Positions 40,206 through 49,756 of a stretch of 64,000 nucleotides of DNA are shown one piece after another. The stretch comes from Verrucomicrobiota bacterium (GTDB lineage Bacteria; Verrucomicrobiota; Verrucomicrobiia; Verrucomicrobiales; DEV007): assembly GCA_030625775.1 (NCBI GenBank), contig DAOUQC010000006.1:47597-111596 (forward strand), given 5' to 3'. A program made the translations under genes and the position numbers. The notes below the pieces were generated by a model, which worked only from the letters and a program-made list of their open reading frames with translations, had not been told where the DNA came from and did not search any database. How positions within the stretch are numbered: position 1 is the stretch's first letter; every line of letters begins with the position of its first letter.

Positions 40206-41369
40206 ATGTCAGAAACAGCAACCGCTTCCAAGCCTTCATTCAACCGTAAAAACCCACTTATCGCCCACATACCACGTCGGCGCTTTTTGTCGGAAGGTGC
40301 TGCTGAAAAAGAAACCTGGCATTTGGAAATTGATTTACAGGGTTCCGAACTCACTTACACGCCGGGAGATTCCCTCGCCGTATTATCCACCAACTGGCCG
40401 CAAGCAGTTGAGAACGTCTTACTTGCCTTAGGCCTGAGCGGTGATGAAGAAGTCACCGGACCGGATAAATCGAACGCCCCACTCAAGAGCGTCCTGACTA
40501 AACAGTGTGTCATCACCCTGCCTGACAAAAAATTCCTCAATAAGCTGGTGGAAAAAGCTGGTGATGCCGCCAATGAACTCGCCGTACTGCTTGACCCCGA
40601 AAAGAAAAAAGAACTCTCTAATTACCTGTGGGGACGTGAGATCATTGATTTCCTGTTGATGTTTCCAGACCTGAAATGGGAAGCACAGGAATTCGTCGGC
40701 GTCCTGAAAAAACTCAATGTGCGGCTCTACTCCATTGCTTCCAGTCTGGCAGCTGTTCCCAATCAGGTGCATCTGACGGTGGCTTCGGTTCTATACAACA
40801 GTTTTGACAAGGACCGCAAGGGAGTGTGTTCCACCTTCCTCAATGAACGTTGTGATGAAAATACCGACGTCCCCTGTTTTGTGACCCCCGGCAAAGGTTT
40901 CCGCCTCCCAGAGCCTGAAGACGATACTCCCATCATCATGTGTGGCCCCGGAACCGGCATCGCCCCCTTTCGGGCTTTTTTGCAGGAACGAAATGCTACC
41001 AAAGCCAAAGGAGACGCCTGGTTGTTCTTCGGTGAAATTCATCAAGACACTTGTTACTTTTACGAAGATGAGTGGAAGAACTACCTTGAAGACGGAACCC
41101 TGAATAAAATCACCACCGCTTTTTCCCGTGATCAGGATCACAAAATCTACGTCCACCATCGTATGCTGGAAGAAGGTGCCGAGATCTGGAGTTGGCTCGA
41201 ACGTGGAGCAATTTTTTATGTCTGCGGTGACGCCGAACGCATGGCCAACGATGTCGATCAGGCCCTGCACCAGATCGCCATCGAACATGGAGGCAAAAGT
41301 GAACAAGAAGCCGCTGCCTACATCGAGCAAATGAGACAGGACAAACGCTACCGGCGCGACGTTTATTAA
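40206..41369 (+). CDS. CysJ-like FAD/NADPH-binding reductase (no flavodoxin domain)
   Basis: 'ETWHLEIDLQGSELTYTPGDSLAVLSTN', 'RLYSIASS', 'IIMCGPGTGIAPFRAFLQER', 'IFYVCGDAERMANDVDQAL', terminal 'KRYRRDVY'. Confidence 0.88.
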   Translation: MSETATASKPSFNRKNPLIAHIPRRRFLSEGAAEKETWHLEIDLQGSELTYTPGDSLAVLSTNWPQAVENVLLALGLSGDEEVTGPDKSNAPLKSVLTKQCVITLPDKKFLNKLVEKAGDAANELAVLLDPEKKKELSNYLWGREIIDFLLMFPDLKWEAQEFVGVLKKLNVRLYSIASSLAAVPNQVHLTVASVLYNSFDKDRKGVCSTFLNERCDENTDVPCFVTPGKGFRLPEPEDDTPIIMCGPGTGIAPFRAFLQERNATKAKGDAWLFFGEIHQDTCYFYEDEWKNYLEDGTLNKITTAFSRDQDHKIYVHHRMLEEGAEIWSWLERGAIFYVCGDAERMANDVDQALHQIAIEHGGKSEQEAAAYIEQMRQDKRYRRDVY

Positions 41370-41386
41370 AAACCACCCCACACATT

Positions 41387-41953
41387 ATGAATCAGCTCAA
41401 AAAAATCGCACTGTTCGGCGGCACTTTTGATCCGATTCACAATGGTCATCTCGCACTGGCAAAACGGGCCCGCCAGGAAGTTGGACTGGACCGGGTCTTA
41501 TTCATTCCCTGTCGCCAATCACCACACAAATCAAAAACTCCCGCAGCCACCGTCGAGCAACGCTGCGCCATGATCACTCTGGCAACTCAATACATCGAGT
41601 GGGCCGAACTTTCCCGCATTGAAATTGATCGCAACTGCCCAAGCTACTCCTGGCAAACCAGCCTCTATTTTGCCCGCCAATTCCCACAGTGCGAACTCTT
41701 CTGGATTCTCGGTACTGATCAGTGGAAAAAAATCCACCGCTGGGCGGAACCCGAACGCCTGCGTAAAAGGCTAACCTTCATTGTAGCAACTCGAAATGAT
41801 GATGTGGTAGAGGATCGACCAGGCTGGAGGCACGTCGCCCTTCCTTTTGAACACCCCTCCAACGCCACCTCCATCCGTTCGGGGGATTCTGATCCCGATT
41901 GGTTGGCCTCCCCCATTTCCAAATACATCAAAGCCAATAAAATTTACTCCTGA
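41387..41953 (+). CDS. nadD: Nicotinate-nucleotide adenylyltransferase
   Basis: 'IALFGGTFDPIHNGHLALAKRARQEVGLDRVLFIPCRQSPHK'. Confidence 0.92.
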   Translation: MNQLKKIALFGGTFDPIHNGHLALAKRARQEVGLDRVLFIPCRQSPHKSKTPAATVEQRCAMITLATQYIEWAELSRIEIDRNCPSYSWQTSLYFARQFPQCELFWILGTDQWKKIHRWAEPERLRKRLTFIVATRNDDVVEDRPGWRHVALPFEHPSNATSIRSGDSDPDWLASPISKYIKANKIYS

Positions 41954-41977
41954 CATCAATCTTCCGCCCGCGCCAAC

Positions 41978-44900
41978 ATGGCACCCCCCTCATGGAGAAT
42001 CAACATTGATACCGGTGGCACCTTCACCGATGCCTGCGCCCTACCCCCTGACAGTGCCGACTTGGTATTCCTCAAAGTTCTCTCATCCAGCCAACTGCGC
42101 CTGCGCATCATCGAACATTTGGCCCCTGGTTGCCTGCGAGTTGAAGTCCCTGGGCAATGGAACACACCGGATCAGTTTTTTGTTGGTTTTCAAGTCAATG
42201 AAAGTGACCGCTCTGATCCTATTCAGGTCATTCAATGGCAATCCCATTGCCAAACACTGACTCTCTCCCATGCCCTCCCGGATAGCCCCCAAACCCTCGA
42301 TCTCACCAGTGGGGAAGAAGCACCGGTGCTCGCCACCCGCCTGTTAACCGGAACTGCCCTGGGAGAAATTTTTCCAACAATCCACCTCCGGCTTGCCACC
42401 ACCCGGGGAACCAATGCTCTACTCGAAAATAAAGTCGCTTCCACCGCTTTTTTCACCACCCGTGGCTTCGGTGATCTCTTGACTATCCGTGATCAACGCC
42501 GCCCCGACCTCTTTGCCTTGCGGCACCAAGTCCCGCCCCCACTCCACCAGTCCTGCATAGAAATTGACGAGCGGCTCGATGCCCGGGGGGAAATCCTGCA
42601 AGCCTTCAAACCCGATGATCCCGAATTCCAACGAGCCTGCCAACAAGCTCTCGCTTCCGGCATCACGGTCGCCGCCGCTGCCCTACTGCACAGTTACCTC
42701 AATCCCGAACATGAACAACAGTTGCGGGACTACCTTTTAAAAATAGGCTTCCAACATGTCTCCCTCTCTTCCGACCTCGCCCCCTTGATCCGCCTCTTGC
42801 CCCGCGCTAATACCACTGTCGTCGATGCCTGCCTGACTCCGGTGATGCAAAGCTTCATCGATAACATTAGCCGCTCGCTGGAGAACTGCGAATTGCTCAT
42901 CATGACCAGCGCAGGCGGCCTCGAAAACGCCAGGCAATTCCACCCCAAAGATTCCTTATTTTCTGGCCCGGCCGGAGGCGTGGTCGGAGCCGCTTCAGCT
43001 GCCCGTCGTTTGAGCCATGATAAAATCATCTCTTTTGACATGGGCGGCACCTCAACTGACGTCGCTCGTTACGATGGTGATTTCCTCTATCAATTTGAAC
43101 AAAAAGCCGGTGGAGCATCCCTTCTCGCTCCCTCGCTACGCATCGAAACCGTTGCCGCTGGTGGCGGGTCGATCTGCCATTTCACTGAAGCCGGATTGCA
43201 AGTCGGCCCCGAGTCAGCAGGCTCCTATCCCGGCCCCGCCTGTTATGGCAACGGCGGCCCACTCACCATCACCGATGTCAACCTGCTGCTCGGCCGTATC
43301 GACCCCTATCACTTCGGCATTCCCCTGACCCAGGAAAACATCAAAGCCGCCCGACAAGCGCTCAGCGAACTGCGGCAACAGAGCCAAACCGCCGACACGG
43401 TCTGCAATCAAAGTTTCCTCGAAGGACTGCTGGCCATCGCCATCGAGCAAATGGCTGATGCCATCCATACCATATCCGTCCGTGAAGGCGTTAATCCAAA
43501 AGACTACACTCTATTAGCATTTGGCGGAGCCGGCCCACTGCATGCCTGCAACATCGCCGAGCAACTTGGATGCCAAACAATCCTCGTTCCCCCTGAAGCA
43601 GGTTTGCTCTCTGCCTACGGCTTGCACCATGCGAGCATCGAACATTTTGCCGAAATCCAGGTCTCTAAAAACCTGTCTTATATGCTAGGTCGTATCCCCC
43701 AAATGCTAGAGGAGCTCATTCAACAAGCCAGTCAAAAACTCATCGAACAACTCACCGGGCAATCCCCATCCGGCATCCATGTTCGCCGAAAAATCGCCGA
43801 GTTACGGCTGGCAGGACAAGACGCCAGCCTTAGTCTGGAAATCACCAATCCCGAACTCCTGGCCCAACAATTTCGCAAACTCTATCACAAAGTCTTTGCC
43901 TACGCCCCCGATCCAGAAGCTGCCATTGAGCTCACCACCCTCCGGGTGATCGTTTTTTTACCGGGGCAGAAAACAAGTAACCAATCATCTTCTTCCAATC
44001 CTCCAGTCATCCCTTTTTCAACGGATCAAACATTCATCAATCGCACCGAACTCAAGCCCGGCATGCAACTACGCGGCCCCGCCGTTATCCAGGATTCCTT
44101 CTCGACTTGTTACCTCAAAAAAAACTGGCGCTGCCAGATTGCCTCAGACTTTTCACTGCTGCTTTCGCCCATCTCAAATACAGCGCCAACTAGCTCCTCC
44201 AGTTCGATCTCCGACAGCTCCATCCAGGATGCCCTGTTCCGCAACCGCTTCGAAAACATCGTCAGCGAAATGGGAGCCCAACTGCAACGCTCTTCCGTCT
44301 CCACCAACGTCAAAGAACGTCAGGACTTCTCTTGTGCCCTGCTCGACAGCGAGGCCAATCTCGTCGTCAACGCTCCCCACATCCCCGTGCATCTTGGTGC
44401 CCTCGGGCTCTGTGTTCGTGAAGTAATCAAGCAACAAACCTTGCGCCCCGGTGATACCATCATCACCAACCACCCTGCTTTTGGAGGCTCCCATCTACCC
44501 GACGTCACTCTCATCACCGCGATCTTCGATCCCAATGCAAAACCTGATGAAGCAGATCGACCCATCGCCTACATCGCCAACCGCGCACATCATGCCGAGA
44601 TCGGCGGCATCACTCCCGGCTCCATGCCCCCCAACGCCAGAACCCTGGCACAAGAAGGTGTTGTGATCTCCCCCACCCTGCTCATCAATCAGGGGCAATC
44701 CTGTTTTGACTCCATCAAAAATTTACTATGTGATTCAAACCACCCCACCCGTCACCTCGCTGACAACCTCGCCGACCTGAACGCCCAACTCGCTGCCAAC
44801 CATCAAGGCCTGACCAGCATGCAAAACCTGATTATTTGCCACGGAGCCAATACCATCCGCCTTCACTTGGAGAAAATCGCCCGACTCTCCCAGGCCACCC

Positions 44901-45775
44901 TGCAGGAAAGCCTGCGATCCTCACCTTTGACTCAAAGCAGCGTCTGCCAATCACTCGACGATGGAACAAAAATCATCATTACCGGAACAGTCGCTAAAAC
45001 AGATAGATACAAACTAATCCTGGACTTCACCGGCACCAGCCTCTCACACCCCGGCAATCTCAATGCCACCCCCGCCATTGTGCGCAGTGCCGTGCTCTAC
45101 GTCCTGCGTCTCTGGACACAAAGCGAACTCCCTCTCAATGAAGGCCTCTTGCGTGATGTCGAGCTCATCCTGCCCACCTGTTTTCTTAATCCCGACTTCC
45201 CCGCCGATCCCGGTCAATGTCCTGCCGTTGTCGGCGGCAACGTCGAAAGCAGCCAACGCCTGGTCGATACCCTGCTACTGCTCTTCGGCATCCAGGCCTG
45301 TTCGCAAGGCAGCATGAACAACCTCATCTTTGGAGATGACAGTTTCGGATACTACGAAACCATCGGCGGCGGTGCAGGCGCCGGCCCCGACTATGACGGC
45401 GCTTCAGGCCTGCACAGCCACATGACCAATACCGCCATCACCGATCCCGAGATCCTCGAGCAACGCTACCCCGTCCGCCTGCACCGTTTTGCTTTGCGAA
45501 AAAATTCCGGAGGCCAGGGACAACACCGAGGCGGTGACGGCCTCATCCGTGAGTTCGAATTCCTCCGCCCCCTGAAACTCTCCCTGATCACCCAACACCG
45601 CCTCGAATCCCCCTACGGAATAAAAGGCGGCGAAGGCGGAAAATGTGGTCAGCAAACCCTGATCAAGTCAAACGGGGAACAACAAAAGCTGCCACCCATC
45701 ACCGAAATCCAAACCAAGCCCGGAGACCGACTGATCATTAAAACGCCCGGTGGAGGCGCTTGGGGGAAGGTTTAA
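41978..45775 (+). CDS. 5-oxoprolinase / fused hydantoinase A-B type protein
   Basis: 1265 aa; 'NIDTGGTFTDACA', 'SGPAGGVVGAASAA', 'FDMGGTSTDVA', C-terminal HyuB 'NHPAFGGSHLPDVTLITAIFD...RAHHAEIGGITPGSMPP'. Confidence 0.92.
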   Translation: MAPPSWRINIDTGGTFTDACALPPDSADLVFLKVLSSSQLRLRIIEHLAPGCLRVEVPGQWNTPDQFFVGFQVNESDRSDPIQVIQWQSHCQTLTLSHALPDSPQTLDLTSGEEAPVLATRLLTGTALGEIFPTIHLRLATTRGTNALLENKVASTAFFTTRGFGDLLTIRDQRRPDLFALRHQVPPPLHQSCIEIDERLDARGEILQAFKPDDPEFQRACQQALASGITVAAAALLHSYLNPEHEQQLRDYLLKIGFQHVSLSSDLAPLIRLLPRANTTVVDACLTPVMQSFIDNISRSLENCELLIMTSAGGLENARQFHPKDSLFSGPAGGVVGAASAARRLSHDKIISFDMGGTSTDVARYDGDFLYQFEQKAGGASLLAPSLRIETVAAGGGSICHFTEAGLQVGPESAGSYPGPACYGNGGPLTITDVNLLLGRIDPYHFGIPLTQENIKAARQALSELRQQSQTADTVCNQSFLEGLLAIAIEQMADAIHTISVREGVNPKDYTLLAFGGAGPLHACNIAEQLGCQTILVPPEAGLLSAYGLHHASIEHFAEIQVSKNLSYMLGRIPQMLEELIQQASQKLIEQLTGQSPSGIHVRRKIAELRLAGQDASLSLEITNPELLAQQFRKLYHKVFAYAPDPEAAIELTTLRVIVFLPGQKTSNQSSSSNPPVIPFSTDQTFINRTELKPGMQLRGPAVIQDSFSTCYLKKNWRCQIASDFSLLLSPISNTAPTSSSSSISDSSIQDALFRNRFENIVSEMGAQLQRSSVSTNVKERQDFSCALLDSEANLVVNAPHIPVHLGALGLCVREVIKQQTLRPGDTIITNHPAFGGSHLPDVTLITAIFDPNAKPDEADRPIAYIANRAHHAEIGGITPGSMPPNARTLAQEGVVISPTLLINQGQSCFDSIKNLLCDSNHPTRHLADNLADLNAQLAANHQGLTSMQNLIICHGANTIRLHLEKIARLSQATLQESLRSSPLTQSSVCQSLDDGTKIIITGTVAKTDRYKLILDFTGTSLSHPGNLNATPAIVRSAVLYVLRLWTQSELPLNEGLLRDVELILPTCFLNPDFPADPGQCPAVVGGNVESSQRLVDTLLLLFGIQACSQGSMNNLIFGDDSFGYYETIGGGAGAGPDYDGASGLHSHMTNTAITDPEILEQRYPVRLHRFALRKNSGGQGQHRGGDGLIREFEFLRPLKLSLITQHRLESPYGIKGGEGGKCGQQTLIKSNGEQQKLPPITEIQTKPGDRLIIKTPGGGAWGKV

Positions 45776-47136
45776 CCCACTCCCTCAAAACACCCGAAAC
45801 ATTCGATAAATCCCGGAGCAAAATCCTCTGGCTGTTTTTTAATCCACAGCCTCACCAAGTCGATCGGAAAATAAGCCCCGCAGGCAATCTCCCGGCCATG
45901 CGTACGAATTTTCCCAGACACCTCACAAGAATACAAACGCACAAACTCCCAACCGGTCTCTTCGCAGGCTTCAATTCTGGCGAGCTCCTGCAGCCCTGCC
46001 TCCCCCTCTTTAGCCTTAGGTTTGACCATCAGCTCCTCATACAACTCCCTCACCGCCGCCTGTCCATAATCCTCACCCGCATCCAGATGCCCAGCCGCAC
46101 TGGAATCCCACTGCCCGGGATGGCGATCCTTCAGAGCAGAACGTTGTTGCAAATACAGATCCCCCTTTTTATTTAAGACAAAAATATGTACCGCCCGATG
46201 CCGCCAGCCTTCACGATGAACTTCACCCCGTGTCGCCTGTTTCACCACCTCGTCCTGCGCATCCACCACATCAAAAACCTCCCCGCTGCTGTCTTCCGGC
46301 AGGTCAAGCACCGGGTGATCATCCAAATCATTGGTCAGATCGACCCACTGCCGTAGTGACAATTCTTCCGCCCTGGCCGTTTCACTGACCTCCAATTTTG
46401 CCGCTAATTCATTCCAAACCTCCGTCTTCAGTCCTAGATTTTTTTTCAGCAACTTGCGCCGCTGGGCAAAACCCCGGTTAGTCAGTTCATCAAAAAAGCG
46501 TTTGCTGAAATAGGGCAAAGTCCCCGCCTCACGCGGAGCTAAAACGATGATCGACGAATCTACCTTTGGTCGTGGGTGAAACAAGTCCGGCCCCGCCGTC
46601 CTCACCAAGTCCACCTGCCACTCCGCCTGCATGCGCAGCCCCAGCTTCCCGAAAGCCTTGGTACTCGGCACCGCTACGATACGTTCTGCCACTTCCTTCT
46701 GCAGCATCAAGACAGCCCGTGATACCGGAGTCGGCTGCTCGAGAAAATTCCGCATGATCGGAGTCGCTGCCGAGTAGGGCAGATTTCCAATCAACTTGAC
46801 CGGCCCCACGACAAACAAAGGCCGTTTATCAAAGTTAATCGCATCCTCATTCAATATTTCCACCTGCTCTGCTGCGTCGGCAAACTTCTCCCGCAAGTGA
46901 TCCACCAAACGCCGATCCTTTTCGATCAAGATCAATTTCCGGCAACGACCGATCAAGTGCTGGCTCAAGGCGCCCGTGCCCGGCCCGATTTCGATGATCA
47001 CATCCTCCGGCTGCGGATCCAACTGATCCACGATCCACTTTGAAAACGAATCATCTATCAGGAAATTCTGCCCCAGCTCACGGCTCGGCACCACATCAAT
47101 GCCTTTCAGTAATTTTTTTATTCCCTCATTGCTCAT
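45772..47136 (-). CDS. ksgA: 16S rRNA dimethyladenosine transferase fused to C-terminal NUDIX hydrolase
   Basis: N-terminus 'RELGQNFLIDDSF...IEIGPGTGALSQHL...LIGNLPYSAATPI'; C-terminus Nudix box 'GHLDAGEDYGQAAVRELYEELMV'. Confidence 0.9.
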   Translation of the reverse strand: MSNEGIKKLLKGIDVVPSRELGQNFLIDDSFSKWIVDQLDPQPEDVIIEIGPGTGALSQHLIGRCRKLILIEKDRRLVDHLREKFADAAEQVEILNEDAINFDKRPLFVVGPVKLIGNLPYSAATPIMRNFLEQPTPVSRAVLMLQKEVAERIVAVPSTKAFGKLGLRMQAEWQVDLVRTAGPDLFHPRPKVDSSIIVLAPREAGTLPYFSKRFFDELTNRGFAQRRKLLKKNLGLKTEVWNELAAKLEVSETARAEELSLRQWVDLTNDLDDHPVLDLPEDSSGEVFDVVDAQDEVVKQATRGEVHREGWRHRAVHIFVLNKKGDLYLQQRSALKDRHPGQWDSSAAGHLDAGEDYGQAAVRELYEELMVKPKAKEGEAGLQELARIEACEETGWEFVRLYSCEVSGKIRTHGREIACGAYFPIDLVRLWIKKQPEDFAPGFIECFGCFEGVG

Positions 47137-47609
47137 GACAAAACACTCAATAGCCGGTCCACATGCTCAAGCGGTTTCACCTTCGGAAACACAGCCATGA
47201 TCTTCCCTTCCTCATCGATCACAAAAGTCGTGCGTTCGGTTCCCATATACTCGCGGCCGTAAAGTTTTTTCTGCACCCACACCCCATAAGATTCCACCAA
47301 GGCCTTTCCTTCATCGCTGATCAGAGGGAAAGGCAGGTCATACTTATCGATGAATTTTTGATGTTTTTTCACCGGATCAATGCTCACCCCGAACACTCTC
47401 GCAAATTTCGAAATATCCTTCCACGAATCCCTCAACCCGCAAGCCTGCTTGGTGCAACCCGGCGTATCATCTTTGGGATAAAAATACAGCACCACCTTTT
47501 CCCCACGCAGATCGCTCAGAGAGATGACTGCATCCTCTTGATATCCTCCACCCACCACAGGTCCTGTAAAATCCGGGGCATCATCGCCCACTTTAGCTTG
47601 CTCAGACAT
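47133..47609 (-). CDS. bcp: Thioredoxin-dependent peroxiredoxin (BCP family)
   Basis: 'VGDDAPDFTGPV...VVLYFYPKDDTPGCTKQACGLRD'. Confidence 0.92.
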   Translation of the reverse strand: MSEQAKVGDDAPDFTGPVVGGGYQEDAVISLSDLRGEKVVLYFYPKDDTPGCTKQACGLRDSWKDISKFARVFGVSIDPVKKHQKFIDKYDLPFPLISDEGKALVESYGVWVQKKLYGREYMGTERTTFVIDEEGKIMAVFPKVKPLEHVDRLLSVLS

Positions 47610-47707
47610 TTCATTCACCCTACCCTTATATGGCAAGGCTTCAGCAAGAAAATACTGCACCCCGACATTCTCTTTCCTGAACCCCATCTTCCGAATTCTC
47701 TCCCCAA

Positions 47708-48316
47708 ATGACTGCGGCCAACAAAATCACCATCACCCGGATCGCACTGATTCCGGTGTTTGTGACTTTTGCCTTCCTCTACGGCTCCAGTGTTCAATCA
47801 GGCGAAGCCAATATCGACCAGCGCATCATCGCACTTGTCACCTTTGCCCTCGCCGCACTCAGCGACGGACTCGACGGCTATGTTGCCCGCCGCTACCATC
47901 AAATCAGCCGCCTCGGTATCCTGCTCGATCCACTGGCCGATAAAGCTCTGATGCTCGCAGCCGTTTTCACCCTGAGTTTTGCCCATTGGCCAATCAGTTT
48001 TCCCGTCTGGTTTACGGGACTCGTTTTTATTAGAGAATTCATCATTCTCAATGGCATCGCCATTCTCCATCATATCAATGGCAAAGTTCCAATCAAACCT
48101 CACTGGGTCAGTAAAACCTGCACCGTATTACAAATGTCCGCCATCGTCTGGATCATGCTCGATTTCCGTACTGACACCCCACCACCAATGACTCTGATCT
48201 ATATCGCCGGATTTTTCACAGTCCTTTCCGCCCTGCATTACATTCTCGAAGGTGTACGCCAAATCAAAGAACACGGCAAACCCTTGCCCGGCACAGATGC
48301 TGATGGTAATTATTAA
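47708..48316 (+). CDS. pgsA: CDP-diacylglycerol--glycerol-3-phosphate 3-phosphatidyltransferase
   Basis: CDP-alcohol phosphotransferase motif 'LSDGLDGYVARRYHQISRLGILLDPLADKALM' (DGxxAR...G...D...D). Confidence 0.92.
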   Translation: MTAANKITITRIALIPVFVTFAFLYGSSVQSGEANIDQRIIALVTFALAALSDGLDGYVARRYHQISRLGILLDPLADKALMLAAVFTLSFAHWPISFPVWFTGLVFIREFIILNGIAILHHINGKVPIKPHWVSKTCTVLQMSAIVWIMLDFRTDTPPPMTLIYIAGFFTVLSALHYILEGVRQIKEHGKPLPGTDADGNY

Positions 48317-48332
48317 ATAAAACGCTCCCTCT

Positions 48333-49634
48333 ATGAAAAATACCCCCTGCCATGCCTTCCTGAAAACCCTGTCCACTCTGACACTCATCGCTTATTCATC
48401 ACTACCGATGAACGCTGCGCCAAAGGACACTAATTATGACGAAGCCAAAGTGCCTGCCTACACTCCGCCCGATCCACTGCTGATGAATAGCGGCACACCT
48501 GTGACCTCCTCCCACCAATGGACTTCCTCACGACGCGGAGAAATTCTCGAGCTATTCCGCGAACACGTTTACGGCCACTCCCCCGCCTCCCTGCCTGCGG
48601 GCATCAGCCACAAGATCACCAAAACTGTGCCCAATTTCCTCAACGGCAAAGCCACGATGAAAGAAATCCGCATTTTTTTCACCGGAAAAGAAGACGGCCC
48701 GAAAATGGACATCCTGCTGATCATTCCCAATAAAGCCGTCAAACCCGTGCCGACTTTCCTGGGCCTGAATTTTGGAGGTAACCATAGTGTTCACCCTGAT
48801 CCACGCATCACCTTATCCAAGGCGTGGATGCGACCAAAAAAAACAGGCATCATCGATAACAAAGCCACTGAGGCGGCACGAGGCAGCACCAAACGATGGC
48901 CCTTGGAAACCATCATTAACCGCGGTTATGCACTGGCAACCATTTATTATGGAGACATCGATCCCGATTTTGATGACGATTTCCAAAACGGCTTACAACC
49001 GATCTTCTACCGCAAGGGCCAGACAAAACCAGCCGCTAACGAATGAGGATCGATTGGAGCATGGTCCTGGGGCCTGAGCCGGGCTCTCGACTACCTCGAA
49101 AGCGATAAAGACATCGACGCCAAAAAAGTAGCCGTGCTCGGGCACTCCCGCCTCGGCAAAACCTCCCTCTGGGCCGGCGCGCAGGATGAACGTTTTGCCA
49201 TTGTCATCTCCAATAACTCCGGCTGCGGTGGAGCCGCCTTGAGCCGACGCCGTTTCGGTGAAAAAGTAAAACGTATCAACACCTCCTTCCCCCATTGGTT
49301 CAATGACCGCTTCAACGAATACAATGATAAGGAAAGTGCTCTACCGGTCGATCAGCACGAACTCATCGCTCTGATCGCCCCCCGCCCCGTTTACATTGCC
49401 AGCGCCGTAGAAGACCAATGGGCCGATCCCAATGGCGAATTCCTATCAGGCAAACACGCCGAGCCCGTCTACTCCCTGTTTGGCAAAAAAGGACTGGGAA
49501 CAGACAAACAGCCAGCTGTCGATCACCCCACTGGCGACTTCATCCGTTACCACTTACGCAGTGGCAAACACGATGTCACCGCTTTCGACTGGGAGCAATA
49601 CATCAACTTTGCCGACAGTCATTTTAATGAGTAG
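48333..49634 (+). pseudogene. CE15-type glucuronoyl/acetylxylan esterase interrupted by an in-frame TGA
   Basis: Two same-frame ORFs (48333..49046; continuing through 49634) separated only by TGA at 49044-49046: ...[78 protein letters not shown].... Confidence 0.88.
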
Positions 49635-49696
49635 CGACGGAGCTCCTTGGTAAGAGCATTTGAGACTTGGAATTTAAGATCTGAAATTTTCAATCC

Positions 49697-49747
49697 CTAT
49701 CACTTTCCGATATCGTTATCCCGATGCGAAACATCCGAAAGCGATAG
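49697..49747. repeat. Imperfect inverted repeat (REP-like) downstream of the endonuclease-like gene
   Basis: CTATCACTTTCCGAT ... ATCCGAAAGCGATAG, 13/15 complementary, 21-nt spacer. Confidence 0.45.
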
Positions 49748-49756
49748 CACTCCACC

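Noticed and set aside
49044-49046. UGA recoding as Trp or Sec in the CE15 gene
   Set aside because: aroE and nadD in the same window terminate with TGA, so TGA is not generally Trp. No SECIS-like element was evident, and the position is an expected Trp rather than Cys/Sec. Nonsense mutation or sequencing error is simpler.
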